A stretch of 64,000 nt of DNA. Origin: Erythrobacter insulae (lineage in GTDB: Bacteria > Pseudomonadota > Alphaproteobacteria > Sphingomonadales > Sphingomonadaceae). A program made the translations under genes and the position numbers. The notes below the pieces were generated by a model that did no database searches, was not told where the DNA came from, and worked only from the letters and a program-made list of their open reading frames with translations. Positions 55,129 through 64,000 of this stretch are shown here, one piece after another. The stretch covers positions 310,001 to 374,000 of the forward strand of contig NZ_VHJK01000001.1 of the NCBI RefSeq assembly GCF_007004095.1, given 5' to 3'. Numbering within the stretch: position 1 is the first letter of the stretch; the number at the start of each line of letters is the position of its first letter.

Positions 55129-55431
55129 TTACAACAGACCATCAATTGCGCGCGCCATCGTGGCATCGCGCTGTGACAGGCCGCCGCTTGTGCCTGCGTC
55201 ATGCGTGGTCAGCGTGATCTCGACTTTGGCATAAACGTTGAACCATTCAGGATGGTGATCCTGCGCATCGGCAAGCAGCGCAACGCGGCTCATAAAGCCC
55301 CAAGCTTCGGAAAAATCACCGAACTGAAACGTGCGCTTGATTGCTTTGCCTTCGCGGGCCAATTCCCAATCGGGATGGTCGGCGAGCAGGCTCTCGCGTT
55401 CTTTTTCATTCAGTTCAGCTACACTTGGCAT
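55129..55431 (-). CDS. phhB: 4a-hydroxytetrahydrobiopterin (pterin-4a-carbinolamine) dehydratase
   Basis: The 100-residue protein ends with the PCD signature [20 protein letters not shown] and [14 protein letters not shown], which carries the active-site His pair. It recycles the pterin cofactor, classically of phenylalanine hydroxylase, though many such proteins occur without that enzyme and none is seen here. The ATG at 55431 ([13 protein letters not shown]) gives the normal family length. The frame stays open upstream over the ccmA start and is not used. It is divergent from ccmA. Confidence 0.92.
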   Translation of the reverse strand: MPSVAELNEKERESLLADHPDWELAREGKAIKRTFQFGDFSEAWGFMSRVALLADAQDHHPEWFNVYAKVEITLTTHDAGTSGGLSQRDATMARAIDGLL

Positions 55432-55489
55432 CGGGGGCTCCAGACGTATGAGTTGTTTGCGGTCTCGCTTTTGCCTAACGCTCAACGCG

Positions 55490-56104
55490 ATGCAAGGTTC
55501 TCGGCCCGTAACTCTTTCTGCGCATGCGCTTGCCTGCCGCCGCGGCGATCGTTTGCTTTTCCGCGGGCTTTCGTTCGCGCTGGAAAGCGGCGAGGCGATG
55601 CATGTGACCGGCGCGAACGGGACCGGAAAAACCACCATGATCCGCGCGCTTGCGGGGCTCACCACGCCATATTCCGGATCGGTCGAGAGAGCCGGAGATA
55701 TCGGCTTGCTGGATGAACGGACCGGGCTCGACCCTGATCTGCCTTTGGGTAAAGCCTTGTCATTCTGGCAGCGAATTGATGCATGCAGCGCTCCCTCGCA
55801 TGCTCTGGCAACACTGGGTCTTGCGCCTTTGCTGGATGTGCCGGTGCGCTACCTTTCCACCGGTCAGCGCAAACGTGCAGGGCTGGCGGCATTGCTCAAT
55901 CGCGGAAGTCCGATCTGGCTGCTGGATGAACCGCTGAGCGGGCTGGATGCGGCCGCGATAAAGCAGGTTACGGCGCTGATCGCCGATCATATTGCAGGCG
56001 GCGGTATTGCGCTGATCGCTTCGCATCAACCGCTTGCGATAGCGGGTCTGCAAAGCCTCGCGATTGAAAAATTCACGCCCGTTTATCAGGATGAACGACC
56101 ATGA
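55490..56104 (+). CDS. ccmA: Heme exporter ATP-binding protein CcmA
   Basis: The 204-residue ABC ATPase has Walker [19 protein letters not shown], the signature [16 protein letters not shown] and Walker [14 protein letters not shown]. With CcmB and CcmC it releases holo-CcmE in cytochrome c maturation. The start at 55490 gives the usual size; an ATG at 55448 would add 14 residues. It overlaps ccmB by 4 bases. Confidence 0.94.
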   Translation: MQGSRPVTLSAHALACRRGDRLLFRGLSFALESGEAMHVTGANGTGKTTMIRALAGLTTPYSGSVERAGDIGLLDERTGLDPDLPLGKALSFWQRIDACSAPSHALATLGLAPLLDVPVRYLSTGQRKRAGLAALLNRGSPIWLLDEPLSGLDAAAIKQVTALIADHIAGGGIALIASHQPLAIAGLQSLAIEKFTPVYQDERP

Positions 56105-56751
56105 TCGGCGCGCTTTTGAAACGCGATCTCGGCAAATTTTTCCCCTTTGCAGGAGGCGGCGCGGCATTGCCGGTGGTGTTTTTTGTGGCGGTGGCAATGC
56201 TGTATCCGTTCGCGGTCGGACCGGATCAGGATTTGCTGGGTCGCACCGGCGGCGGTGTGGTGTGGATCGCCGCGCTGCTCGCCGCGATCCTGCCGCTGGA
56301 AAAACTGGTTGCGCAGGATATCGAACTTGGCACGTTCGATCAGCTGCGCCTGCGCGGGCTTACAGAAGAGATCATGATGGCGGTGCGGTTGCTGGCGCAC
56401 TGGCTCAGCTTTGGCCCGCCGCTGATCCTTGCCGCTTTTCCCGCTGCCGCGCTGCTCGCGCTGGATGGGCCAAGCCTGCATCTGTTGCTGCTCGGATTGC
56501 TGGCGGGCACACCGGGCCTTGCCGCAATCGGATTGATCATCGCCGCTCTCACGGCCAGCCTTCGCGCCGGTGCGGCTTTATCCGGCCTGATGCTGATCCC
56601 GCTCGCCTTGCCGATCCTGATTTTTGGCGCGGGCGCGCTGGCACGTCAGGATCAGGCCAGCCTGGGTTTTGTTGCTGCGATCAGCCTCGGGCTCGTAGCC
56701 ATAGCCCCTTTCGCCGCCGGTGCAGCGATAAGAGCGGCCCGCGAGATTTAG
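56101..56751 (+). CDS. ccmB: Heme exporter membrane protein CcmB
   Basis: The 216-residue protein has six hydrophobic segments. Conserved CcmB parts are FFVAVAMLYPFAVGP, VVWIAALLAAILPLEKLVAQD and LRLRGLTEEIMMAVRLLAHW. It pairs with CcmA. The genes ccmC to ccmH do not follow, so the rest of the system must be elsewhere in the genome. ATGA overlap with ccmA fixes the start. Confidence 0.94.
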   Translation: MIGALLKRDLGKFFPFAGGGAALPVVFFVAVAMLYPFAVGPDQDLLGRTGGGVVWIAALLAAILPLEKLVAQDIELGTFDQLRLRGLTEEIMMAVRLLAHWLSFGPPLILAAFPAAALLALDGPSLHLLLLGLLAGTPGLAAIGLIIAALTASLRAGAALSGLMLIPLALPILIFGAGALARQDQASLGFVAAISLGLVAIAPFAAGAAIRAAREI

Positions 56752-56912
56752 GCTTGCACAGGTAGAGATGCAGGCAGAGGTAGCGCCGTAATTACGGTGG
56801 CTGCTCTGTGATCCGTCACATTGCCGAACAGCGGTGTAAGAACGCCGATATCCGGTGCAACAGCACAGGGCAGCCACATATCACGCCAAGGCCGGTAAAA
56901 ACCGTCCGCGGC

Positions 56913-57218
56913 TTACATTCCTGCCCAGACGGCATAGCCGATCGCGATCATGCAGATACCAACCAAGCCCCAGATCAAATGCAAACTTGTCTCGTGGTGG
57001 AGGCTGGATTTTTGCTCTGCATGGAAAAGTGCGATTTTGGGCATAAGCCGCGGCTCGCACGTCAGCAACGCCGTGTCGATTGCAGGGGAGGTGTTGTAAA
57101 AGACGACAAGCTCGTGAAGTTCTCTCACACTAAGCTCGGGGTATTTTTCGAGCAGCTCGGCTGCGCGCATACGGTGTTCGGGATTTCCTTCCCGAAAGGT
57201 AGTAGGATGAGTAGCCAT
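56913..57218 (-). CDS. Small tail-anchored membrane protein of unknown function
   Basis: From ATG 57218 the gene encodes 101 residues. A soluble helical N-terminal part (MRAAELLEKYPELSVRELHE, FYNTSPAIDTALLTCEP) is followed by one C-terminal membrane helix (LHLIWGLVGICMIAIGYAVW). The short HELVV-like element resembles a winged-helix or helix-turn-helix start but is not enough for a call. I do not recognise a family. It is convergent with ccmB and divergent from the 57372 gene. Confidence 0.7.
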   Translation of the reverse strand: MATHPTTFREGNPEHRMRAAELLEKYPELSVRELHELVVFYNTSPAIDTALLTCEPRLMPKIALFHAEQKSSLHHETSLHLIWGLVGICMIAIGYAVWAGM

Positions 57219-57371
57219 AATTGACTGATCCGGGCACACAAAAAAGCGGGCACCCACGCGCCGCAGCGACTCACTGCGACGCCCGCGAAATACTCCTGTT
57301 TGAATCGCACGAAAAGCGAAATTTTGCATTGGTCAGGATCAACGCTGCTGGCGCTTCGTTACAGCAATGAA

Positions 57372-58034
57372 ATGTCCATCAAAACACCTGACCAGAAAGC
57401 CGCCATCCTGCTTGGCCGCATCGCGCTTGCATTGCTGTTGTTCACAGTGATTGCATTCGGCGCGAAGGCGCTGATGCATACCGAAGTGCAGGCGCGCTAC
57501 ACGCCGCTGGTGATGTTTCACGGGGTTACGATGCTGGTGTGGCTCGCGCTGCTGAGTGGCCAGGCCTATCTTGCCGCCAATGCGCGTTATGCGGTTCACC
57601 GCGCCACCGGTCTCGCCTCGATTGCTCTGGTCGGTGCAATGGCGGTTTCAGGCGGAATACTCGCGGTGAATATCGGGGAGGAATTGGGGCGGCCCGAGGT
57701 AACCGTGGTCAACATCGCAGCGTTCGTGACGTTTATCCCGCTATATCTGGCAGCGGTGCAATTTGCACGGCAACGCAATATCCACGCGCATCGTCAGGCC
57801 ATGCTGATCGGAACGCTCGCGCTGATGACCCCCGCCTATGCCCGCGTCGTGCAAGTGCTCGCCCTGCCCGATCCGGTCGCGATCGGGGTGCAGGTGCCGA
57901 TCACGATTGCGCTCGCAGTAGGCTATGATTGGCTGATCAAGGGGCGGATCACGCGCGAAGTGCTGGCGATGCTGGCGTTCTCGGTCGCGGTTATTGCGGT
58001 GATGGTGGTGGTTCTGGCAATATGGTTTTTATGA
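57372..58034 (+). CDS. Polytopic membrane protein of unknown function, histidine-bearing
   Basis: The 220-residue protein has about seven membrane segments. Conserved-looking histidines sit near helix ends in VMFHGVTMLVW, RYAVHRATG and RNIHAHRQAML. This layout resembles DUF2306 or cytochrome b561-like proteins, where His residues may bind heme or a metal, but the assignment is tentative. The nearby ccmAB genes would fit a heme theme only by position. The ATG at 57372 (MSIKTPDQKAA) is chosen over a longer frame. It overlaps the next gene by 4 bases. Confidence 0.75.
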   Translation: MSIKTPDQKAAILLGRIALALLLFTVIAFGAKALMHTEVQARYTPLVMFHGVTMLVWLALLSGQAYLAANARYAVHRATGLASIALVGAMAVSGGILAVNIGEELGRPEVTVVNIAAFVTFIPLYLAAVQFARQRNIHAHRQAMLIGTLALMTPAYARVVQVLALPDPVAIGVQVPITIALAVGYDWLIKGRITREVLAMLAFSVAVIAVMVVVLAIWFL

Positions 58035-58495
58035 AGAACCCACGCCTTCGGCTCGCGATCGTATCTTTTGCCGCAGGGGCACTCTTTCTTTTCGGTGCCC
58101 AAACGGCTTTTGATGCTTACCAATCCCGCGCAAATTCGGACGTGCAGCAGGCGCTAAAGAAATACGAAAAGCTTATCGGCGACTGTATTCAGGATAGCAA
58201 TTTTGGCAATGATAGCCGCAACTTACATGATCTGGAATCGTGTGCAGCCGCGCGAAGCCATACTGATGAAATTGCCCAATTTGCCACCTGGGAGAACTTC
58301 GAACGGCTCACCCCCTACCAACAAAGCAGGGTTTTGGGCCTACAAGTGACGCTCAAGAATTTTGAAGTCAGGATGCTGGAATGCCAAGTCGGCACCACAT
58401 TTGATCCTCATCCTCGGCTAAGGTGCCGCGAAAAGCCAAAGTTCATTGACCCAGGGAATTTCAAAGCCCCTAGTCTCGATCCTGAGCCTCAGTAA
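58031..58495 (+). CDS. Small membrane-anchored protein of unknown function
   Basis: The 154-residue protein has an N-terminal membrane anchor or signal (LRLAIVSFAAGALFLFGAQT) and a polar, probably periplasmic part. Four or more cysteines (GDCIQD, ESCAAAR, LECQVG, LRCREK) could form two disulfides. Its base composition looks slightly lower in GC than that of its neighbours. It overlaps the membrane protein gene upstream by ATGA and the convergent map gene by 7 bases. I recognise no family. Confidence 0.7.
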   Translation: MKNPRLRLAIVSFAAGALFLFGAQTAFDAYQSRANSDVQQALKKYEKLIGDCIQDSNFGNDSRNLHDLESCAAARSHTDEIAQFATWENFERLTPYQQSRVLGLQVTLKNFEVRMLECQVGTTFDPHPRLRCREKPKFIDPGNFKAPSLDPEPQ

Positions 58496-59316
58496 GGCGG
58501 CTTGTCGCGTCCTGTCGGGCTCTTGGTGAAAATCTCCACGCCGTCTTGCGTCACTGCCATCGAGTGTTCGAATTGCGCCGATAGCGACTTATCGCGGGTT
58601 ACGGCGGTCCAGCCATCGCCCAGCACTTTGGCCCATGGCTTGCCAAGGTTGATCATCGGTTCGATGGTGAAGAACATGCCGGGTTTCAGTTCAGGCCCCG
58701 TCCCCGCTTTCGCCGCGTGCACCACTTCGGGTGCATCGTGGAACAGACGGCCCAGACCATGCCCGCAAAATTCGCGCACGACGCCGTAACGGAACTGTTT
58801 GGCGTGAGCCTCAATCGCGGCGCCAATATCGCCCAGCCGCGCGCCCGGTTTGCTGGCTGCGTCGATACCCAGCATCAGGCATTCATACGTCACATCGACC
58901 AGCCGCTTTGCCTTGATCGACGGCTCGCCAGCAAAGAACATGCGGCTCGTATCGCCGTGCCATCCATCCAGCAGCGGAGTGACATCCACGTTCAGGATAT
59001 CGCCCTCTTTCAAAACTTTGTCAGACGGAATGCCGTGGCAGATCACATGGTTGATCGAGATGCAGCACGAATGCGCATAGCCGCGGTAGCCAAGCGTTGC
59101 GGGCACGGCGCCGGCATCCAGCGTCATCTCACGCACGCGGTCATCAATCTGCGCTGTGGTGATGCCGGGCACCACCATATCGGCGACTTCATCTAGGATC
59201 GTCGCGGCAAGGCGGCCTGCCTTGCGCATCCCTTCGAAGCCTTCTTCGGTGTGCAGTTTGATCGTGCCGTCGCGGTAAACGGTGTCGGTGCTCTCTACGA
59301 GTTGATATTCGGTCAT
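58489..59316 (-). CDS. map: Type I methionine aminopeptidase
   Basis: The 275-residue protein has the pita-bread fold with metal ligands in LNVDVTPLLDGWHGDTSRMF (two Asp), GHGLGRLFHDAPEV (His) and MFFTIEPMIN and the final Glu region. It removes the initiator methionine from nascent proteins. Length and lack of a zinc-finger extension fit the bacterial type Ia enzyme. It ends overlapping the convergent 58031-58495 gene. Confidence 0.95.
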   Translation of the reverse strand: MTEYQLVESTDTVYRDGTIKLHTEEGFEGMRKAGRLAATILDEVADMVVPGITTAQIDDRVREMTLDAGAVPATLGYRGYAHSCCISINHVICHGIPSDKVLKEGDILNVDVTPLLDGWHGDTSRMFFAGEPSIKAKRLVDVTYECLMLGIDAASKPGARLGDIGAAIEAHAKQFRYGVVREFCGHGLGRLFHDAPEVVHAAKAGTGPELKPGMFFTIEPMINLGKPWAKVLGDGWTAVTRDKSLSAQFEHSMAVTQDGVEIFTKSPTGRDKPPY

Positions 59317-59365
59317 GCTGACTATGTAGCGACAATGCGCGGCAATTTCTACGCCCCGGCTGTCA

Positions 59366-60217
59366 TTACTTGCCCGGCGCGAACGCTTCTCGGTAAACGG
59401 GTTTGACCGCGTCGATGATTTGCCGGGTCACGGGCACAGTGAATTCGTAATCCCCTTCGGCATAGGCTCCCGCGACATAAGGCGCGTAATAAATCCCGAT
59501 CCGATCAAATTTCTGACCGCTTGACGATCCCATGAACATCACCGTTTCTTCCATCGAAACGCATTGATTGGGCCATTCGCCTTCAGTGCGAAATTCCTCT
59601 CCGCCGCGCCGTTCGCTGCGTTCCCGGTTAAGCCGTTTGCAAGCGGTATCGCTGATCGCGGCATCCAGCGCATCGAGCGATGTGAACATCGCTTTGGGGT
59701 CTATCGCGGCACCCGCTTTGCGGTCCCAGATCAACGATCCGCGACCACTATTTCCATGCGCACCGCCGGTGTAGGAGTAAAACCCGCTCGACAGGCTGAG
59801 GTAACGCGGCAAATCGGCCACGACCTGCCAGCCCAATTCAAACGTGCTGTTGCGACATGCCGTGAAATCCGGCGGGCAATCGGCAAGGGATTCTGCCCAC
59901 CACTGCTTTTGCTCCGCCAACGCTTTGTCCCGCTGCGTCTCCAGCTCTTTAGCGAGCGCCGGGATGGCGGAAACCTGTTTGGGCCATTCATACGAAAATT
60001 CGCGGGCACCGCCCTCAACCTCGGCGTTGTCATTAAAGACCACGCCGGATCCATCCGGCACCTTGGGCGGTTCCGGCGGGGCCGGCACATCCGCAGCGGC
60101 AGGCGCATTTATGCTATCCGATTTCGCGGCGGCTGCGGCAGCATTGTCGCTCATATCGTCAGGCGGAGAACACGCAGCCAAAACCAATATCGCTGCTCCG
60201 GCAATCCCTATTTTCAT
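59366..60217 (-). CDS. Lipoprotein with DUF3298/DUF4163 (RsiV-like) domain
   Basis: The 283-residue protein has a lipobox VLAAC (Cys about residue 16), an Ala/Pro-rich spacer and then a DUF4163-DUF3298 layout. The N-terminal part is FSYEWPKQVSAIPALAKELE, and the second part contains SLSSGFYSYTGGAHGNSGRG and ends YYAPYVAGAYAEGDYEFTVP. RsiV in Bacillus uses this domain to bind lysozyme, so an envelope sensor or inhibitor role is possible but unproven here. The ATG at 60217 is chosen because it opens the signal peptide. It is divergent from the aminopeptidase gene. Confidence 0.85.
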   Translation of the reverse strand: MKIGIAGAAILVLAACSPPDDMSDNAAAAAAKSDSINAPAAADVPAPPEPPKVPDGSGVVFNDNAEVEGGAREFSYEWPKQVSAIPALAKELETQRDKALAEQKQWWAESLADCPPDFTACRNSTFELGWQVVADLPRYLSLSSGFYSYTGGAHGNSGRGSLIWDRKAGAAIDPKAMFTSLDALDAAISDTACKRLNRERSERRGGEEFRTEGEWPNQCVSMEETVMFMGSSSGQKFDRIGIYYAPYVAGAYAEGDYEFTVPVTRQIIDAVKPVYREAFAPGK

Positions 60218-60286
60218 TGTCAAAACCCCATCCCCAAAAGACAATTCATACGTGACAAGACGACTATCGCGCTTAATGACATATGC

Positions 60287-61669
60287 ATGACTGATATTTC
60301 CAACTTGATCCAGCCCGATCGCGGGCAAGACGCCGTGACCATTCATCTGACAACCGCCGACGGGTATGATGAATACGCCAAAACCCTTTCCGCCGGACAA
60401 CGCGCCAGCCTTACCGCGCAAAAGTTCGATGGCAGCGCGGGCCAAGTCGCAATTGTGCCAAATGGCGATGGGTTCATTGCGGTCGGCGGCGTCGCCAATC
60501 CCGCAAGCCTATCATCCTTTTGCCTGGCCGCGCTGGCGGACAAACTGCCCGAGGGAACATACCGTCTGGCCGATGCCCAGCCCGGTGCCGCGATGTTTGG
60601 ATGGCTGACTGCGCATTACAGTTTCACCCGGTACAAGGATGATGAAAAAGCCGCAGGGCCGCGCGTCCTTTTGACCGAACAGGTCGGGCGTATTCCCGCT
60701 TATCTGGCAGAGGCCGAAGCCGAGATGCTTGTGCGCGATCTCGTCAACACTCCCGCCGAAGATATGGGGCCAGCCGCGCTGGAAGCCGAGATTGAAAAGC
60801 TGGCCAAAGCATTCGGGGCACAGTTGCAGTTGACCAAAGGCGACGCCTTGGAACAGGGATATCCCATGGTCCATGCCGTCGGCCGCGCCGCCGCGCGTCA
60901 TCATGCTCCGCGGATTATGCATCTGACATGGGGCAAGGAAAGCGATCCCGTGTTGGCTCTGGTTGGTAAAGGCGTCTGCTTTGATACAGGCGGGCTCAAC
61001 ATCAAACCCGGCAGCGGCATGCGGTTGATGAAAAAAGATATGGGCGGCGCAGCGCATGTGATCGCGCTCGCCGGGCTGATCATGGCCGCAGGGCTTAAAG
61101 TGCGTCTCCATATGCTGGTACCGGCTGTCGACAATGCGATTTCCGGACCCGCTTTCCGGCCGGGCGATGTTTTAAATAGCCGCAAAGGTCTGTCGGTGGA
61201 GATTCACAATACCGACGCCGAAGGACGCCTGATTCTGGGTGATGCGCTGACGCGGGCGAGCGAAGAAAACCCCGAACTTATCATTGATTTTGCAACGCTA
61301 ACGGGGGCTGCACGGGTGGCGCTTGGCCCCGATTACGCGGCGATGATGGCGCGCAAGGATGACACTGCAAATGCTTTGATAGAGGCCGGAAAAGCCAATG
61401 ATGATGAACCATGGCGCCTGCCTCTGACCGACGCCTATCGCGAATATCTGAATTCGGACATCGCCGATATCGTCAACGCCCAAAGCAATCCCTATGCCGG
61501 TGCCAGTGTCGCCGGCCTGTTCCTGGATAGATTTGTCGGCGATGGAATCGACTGGGTGCATTTTGATACGTTTGCGTGGCGCCCCTATCCCAAACCGGGC
61601 CGGTCCAAAGGCGGGACCGCCTATGGCTTACGCGCGGCATGGCATATGCTCAAAGCCCGCTATTCCTAA
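60287..61669 (+). CDS. M17-family leucyl aminopeptidase
   Basis: The 460-residue protein has the two-metal catalytic region VGKGVCFDTGGLNIKPGSGM, KKDMGGAAHVIALAGLI and the family signature NTDAEGRLILGDALTRA. The N-terminal domain is short and distinct, as in PepB-like members. It removes N-terminal residues from peptides. The ATG at 60287 (MTDISNLIQPD) is chosen; the long upstream open frame overlaps the divergent lipoprotein gene antisense and is not real. Confidence 0.93.
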   Translation: MTDISNLIQPDRGQDAVTIHLTTADGYDEYAKTLSAGQRASLTAQKFDGSAGQVAIVPNGDGFIAVGGVANPASLSSFCLAALADKLPEGTYRLADAQPGAAMFGWLTAHYSFTRYKDDEKAAGPRVLLTEQVGRIPAYLAEAEAEMLVRDLVNTPAEDMGPAALEAEIEKLAKAFGAQLQLTKGDALEQGYPMVHAVGRAAARHHAPRIMHLTWGKESDPVLALVGKGVCFDTGGLNIKPGSGMRLMKKDMGGAAHVIALAGLIMAAGLKVRLHMLVPAVDNAISGPAFRPGDVLNSRKGLSVEIHNTDAEGRLILGDALTRASEENPELIIDFATLTGAARVALGPDYAAMMARKDDTANALIEAGKANDDEPWRLPLTDAYREYLNSDIADIVNAQSNPYAGASVAGLFLDRFVGDGIDWVHFDTFAWRPYPKPGRSKGGTAYGLRAAWHMLKARYS

Positions 61670-61794
61670 TGATTTGGCCGTCGGAACCGGTTTCGCCCGC
61701 TGCGCGTTGATCGCTTTCTACAGGCGTAAACTTGCCCGATCATTCACTTGCGGCTAAGCGCGCGCCTTCGGGGGAACTAAGGATCAAACTGCGA

Positions 61795-62148
61795 ATGAGC
61801 GGCACCGAAGTGCAGGCAAATACATATACCGTGCCAGGCGGCATACTGGGTCTGAAAGGCCCGGTGCAAAAGCCTATGCCCGGTACATTGCCGCTGCGCG
61901 GTGATCTTGCGCATATCGCGCTCGCCGGAACGCATCTGGCCGCGCATTATGTGATCCCCCATGTCGCCAAGATTGGCGATCAGGATACCAATCTGCACCT
62001 GATGCCGCGCGATGACAGCGAAATCACGCGTATGCTTCCCGCAGGAAGCGCCATCGAGGTGCTTGATGTGGCGGGCGAATGGGTGTGGATTTGCGTAGGC
62101 CCCGAAGGTCCAAGCGGATATTGCAAAGCGGATTGTCTCGCAAACTGA
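61795..62148 (+). CDS. SH3-like domain protein
   Basis: Starting at ATG 61795 with AAGGA upstream, the protein has 117 residues. A first part contains LPLRGDLAHIALAGTHLAAH. A bacterial SH3-like domain follows (LHLMPRDDSEITRMLPAGSA, EVLDVAGEWVWICVGPEGPS, GYCKADCLAN). A TTG at 61732 would add 21 residues. The N-terminal motif resembles the segment before SH3 repeats in sphingomonad NlpC/P60 proteins, but no peptidase domain follows. It may bind cell wall or a protein partner. It ends 19 bases before argC. Confidence 0.7.
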   Translation: MSGTEVQANTYTVPGGILGLKGPVQKPMPGTLPLRGDLAHIALAGTHLAAHYVIPHVAKIGDQDTNLHLMPRDDSEITRMLPAGSAIEVLDVAGEWVWICVGPEGPSGYCKADCLAN

Positions 62149-62167
62149 AGCCGCTACAAGCGCGATT

Positions 62168-63103
62168 ATGACTACCCGTATTTTTATCGATGGCGCCGCC
62201 GGAACAACCGGCCTTGAAATCCGCGACCGGCTTGCTGGACGCAGCGAATTTGATTTGATCGTTCTGGACGAGGGCCATCGCAAAGATGAAGCGGCCCGCC
62301 GCGAAGCGCTGCACGAAGCCGATATTGCGATCCTGTGCCTGCCGGATGCGGCGGCAATGGAAGCAGTGGCGCTGACCAAGGGATCGAAGACGCGTATTAT
62401 CGACGCATCCAGCGCGCACCGGGTGGCGGATGGGTGGACCTATGGGTTTCCCGAGCTGGTTGGACATGACAAAATTGCCGGAGCGCAATTCGTATCCAAT
62501 CCGGGCTGCTATCCGACCGGATTTCTTGCTCTCATTGCGCCGTTAGTGAGGGCGGAGATTCTTGAACCCGACTGGCCCTACACAGTCAACGCAGTCAGCG
62601 GTTATTCCGGAGGCGGAAACGCGCTCATCGGGCGTTTCGAAGACGATCCAACCATCGCCTTTCGCGCTTACGGCCTTGGCCTTGATCACAAGCATTTGCC
62701 CGAGATGCAAAAGTATGCCGGACTGGGTCTGGCTCCCGTCTTTTCACCGGCCGTGGTTCCGGCGCATCGTGGGATGATTGTTGATGTGCCCATTTCACTC
62801 GACGTGATTTGCGATGATCATTTCGAAGAGCCTGCAGTGAATGTCCTGACTAGCGCGCTGCAAAAACACTATGCGGACAGCCAGGTTGTGAAAGTTAACT
62901 CGAACTCCTCCGAACTCTCTGAATTGCTTTTGCGCCAAGACGCCGAACCTTGGGACGGCATGACGCTTTATGTTTTCGAAGGCGACTACCAAGCACGCCT
63001 CGTCGCCCGGCTCGACAATCTTGGCAAAGGCGCGAGCGGTGCCGCAATCCAGAATTTGAATATCATGTGCGGCCTGCCCGAAACCACAGGATTACGCCTC
63101 TAA
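62168..63103 (+). CDS. argC: N-acetyl-gamma-glutamyl-phosphate reductase
   Basis: The 311-residue protein has the N-terminal nucleotide motif IDGAAGTTGLEI and the catalytic Cys114 in SNPGCYPTGFLAL, followed by GYSGGGNALIG. The length fits the shorter type 2 ArgC. It reduces N-acetylglutamyl phosphate in arginine synthesis. The following genes glnB and glnA also belong to nitrogen metabolism, though they have their own promoter. Confidence 0.95.
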   Translation: MTTRIFIDGAAGTTGLEIRDRLAGRSEFDLIVLDEGHRKDEAARREALHEADIAILCLPDAAAMEAVALTKGSKTRIIDASSAHRVADGWTYGFPELVGHDKIAGAQFVSNPGCYPTGFLALIAPLVRAEILEPDWPYTVNAVSGYSGGGNALIGRFEDDPTIAFRAYGLGLDHKHLPEMQKYAGLGLAPVFSPAVVPAHRGMIVDVPISLDVICDDHFEEPAVNVLTSALQKHYADSQVVKVNSNSSELSELLLRQDAEPWDGMTLYVFEGDYQARLVARLDNLGKGASGAAIQNLNIMCGLPETTGLRL

Positions 63104-63204
63104 ATGCCGCTACTGCCTAAATTTTGGGCAATTGTTGGATTCAATATAGGCAGGTGGTAGTCTGAAGCGATGCCAGCATAAGCGCGTGCGCCCTTTCGGA
63201 ACAA

Positions 63205-63221
63205 TTGGCACGATTCTTGGT
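63205..63221 (+). promoter_or_regulatory. Sigma-54-like promoter of glnB
   Basis: TTGGCACGATTCTTGGT matches the consensus TGGCAC-N5-TTGC except that the -12 GC is GG. It lies 45-60 bases upstream of the glnB start, a normal distance. glnB-glnA operons of alphaproteobacteria are often driven by NtrC and sigma-54, which supports the call. Confidence 0.6.
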
Positions 63222-63259
63222 TCTATATGAAGTGTCAAAAACGGACCAAGGGTGGGTAG

Positions 63260-63604
<345 letters not shown>

Positions 63605-63670
63605 TTATCATCCAATTCCGTCCGCATTCGCTGCGGATATTCATTCATTTACCAGCTGGAGACTAGCACC

Positions 63671-64000
63671 ATGGCAAGCATCAAAGACGTCCTTAAACAG
63701 ATCAAAGACGAAGAAATCGAATGGGTCGATCTTCGTTTCACCGACCCCAAAGGCAAATGGCAGCACCTGACCATGGCCGCCAGCGTCATGGATGAAGATT
63801 CGCTGGAAGATGGCCTGATGTTTGACGGTTCTTCGATCGAAGGCTGGAAAGCGATCAACGAATCCGACATGATCCTCAAACCGGATATGGACTCGGTATA
63901 TGTCGATCCGTTCAGTGCGACGCCGATGATCTCGATCTTCTGCGACATTGTGGAACCATCCGACGGCCAATTGTATGCGCGTGACCCGCGCTCGACCGCA
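63671..64000 (+). CDS. glnA: Glutamine synthetase type I (partial, cut by window end)
   Basis: The first 110 residues are present. They show the beta-grasp N-terminal domain (EIEWVDLRFTDPKGKWQHLT) and the substrate loop FDGSSIEGWKAINESDM, both typical of GS-I. The stop codon lies outside the window. It condenses glutamate and ammonia and is paired with glnB 66 bases upstream, probably as one operon. Confidence 0.96.
   Translation, partial: MASIKDVLKQIKDEEIEWVDLRFTDPKGKWQHLTMAASVMDEDSLEDGLMFDGSSIEGWKAINESDMILKPDMDSVYVDPFSATPMISIFCDIVEPSDGQLYARDPRSTA

Noticed and set aside
59564..60286. Upstream extension of the M17 aminopeptidase frame
   Set aside because: The 241 extra residues are antisense to the DUF3298 lipoprotein gene and do not look like protein; the ATG at 60287 gives the normal family length.

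Overview
The window looks like chromosomal core DNA of an alphaproteobacterium of the order Sphingomonadales, most likely family Erythrobacteraceae. This rests on moderately high GC, the arrangement and relatedness of the genes, an FtsZ with a long acidic linker, the alphaproteobacterial sulfur operon cobA-DUF2849-cysI-DUF934-cysH, and a proline-rich Sphingomonadales-type lipoprotein. I found no prophage, transposase, integrase or CRISPR array. Genes are tightly packed and many neighbours overlap by 4 bp (ATGA/GTGA).

Layout: 1-1972, the end of a probable glycosyltransferase, two paralogous four-helix membrane proteins and a PadR regulator. 2079-5083, rarA with an RNase H-fold-like protein and a DUF6065-like protein, then tRNA-Thr(UGU). 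5339-8254, an Old Yellow Enzyme-type oxidoreductase, an outer-membrane beta-barrel protein and queF. 8390-16999, a sulfur block: an unknown proline-rich membrane protein, a sulfurtransferase, a cystathionine beta-lyase-like enzyme and an MscS channel, followed by the assimilatory sulfate reduction operon. 17027-20176, an NDUFA9-like epimerase, proB and obg. 20217-23455, a TonB receptor under a cobalamin riboswitch and a poly-proline lipoprotein. 23641-27535, a Bax inhibitor-1 protein, proC, a YbjN protein and a TPR/SPOR protein.

27670-46963 (minus strand) is a complete dcw cluster: mraZ-rsmH-ftsL-ftsI-murE-murF-mraY-murD-ftsW-murG-murC-murB-ddl-ftsQ-ftsA-ftsZ. Nearly every junction overlaps. 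It makes the cytoplasmic and lipid-linked peptidoglycan precursors and the division machinery. A 426-bp region with repeated GGGAA motifs precedes it.

47390-64000 holds cysK with two downstream envelope proteins, a 2Fe-2S ferredoxin, an alkA-type glycosylase, an intergenic region with a family of 19-bp repeats and a small candidate ORF, a DUF3500 protein, an S9 peptidase, an SDR, a pterin dehydratase, ccmA-ccmB, several small envelope proteins, map, a DUF3298 lipoprotein, an M17 aminopeptidase, an SH3-like protein, argC, and glnB-glnA behind a sigma-54-like promoter. glnA runs off the end of the window.

All assignments come from reading the sequence and from knowledge of protein families. 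No database search was run.
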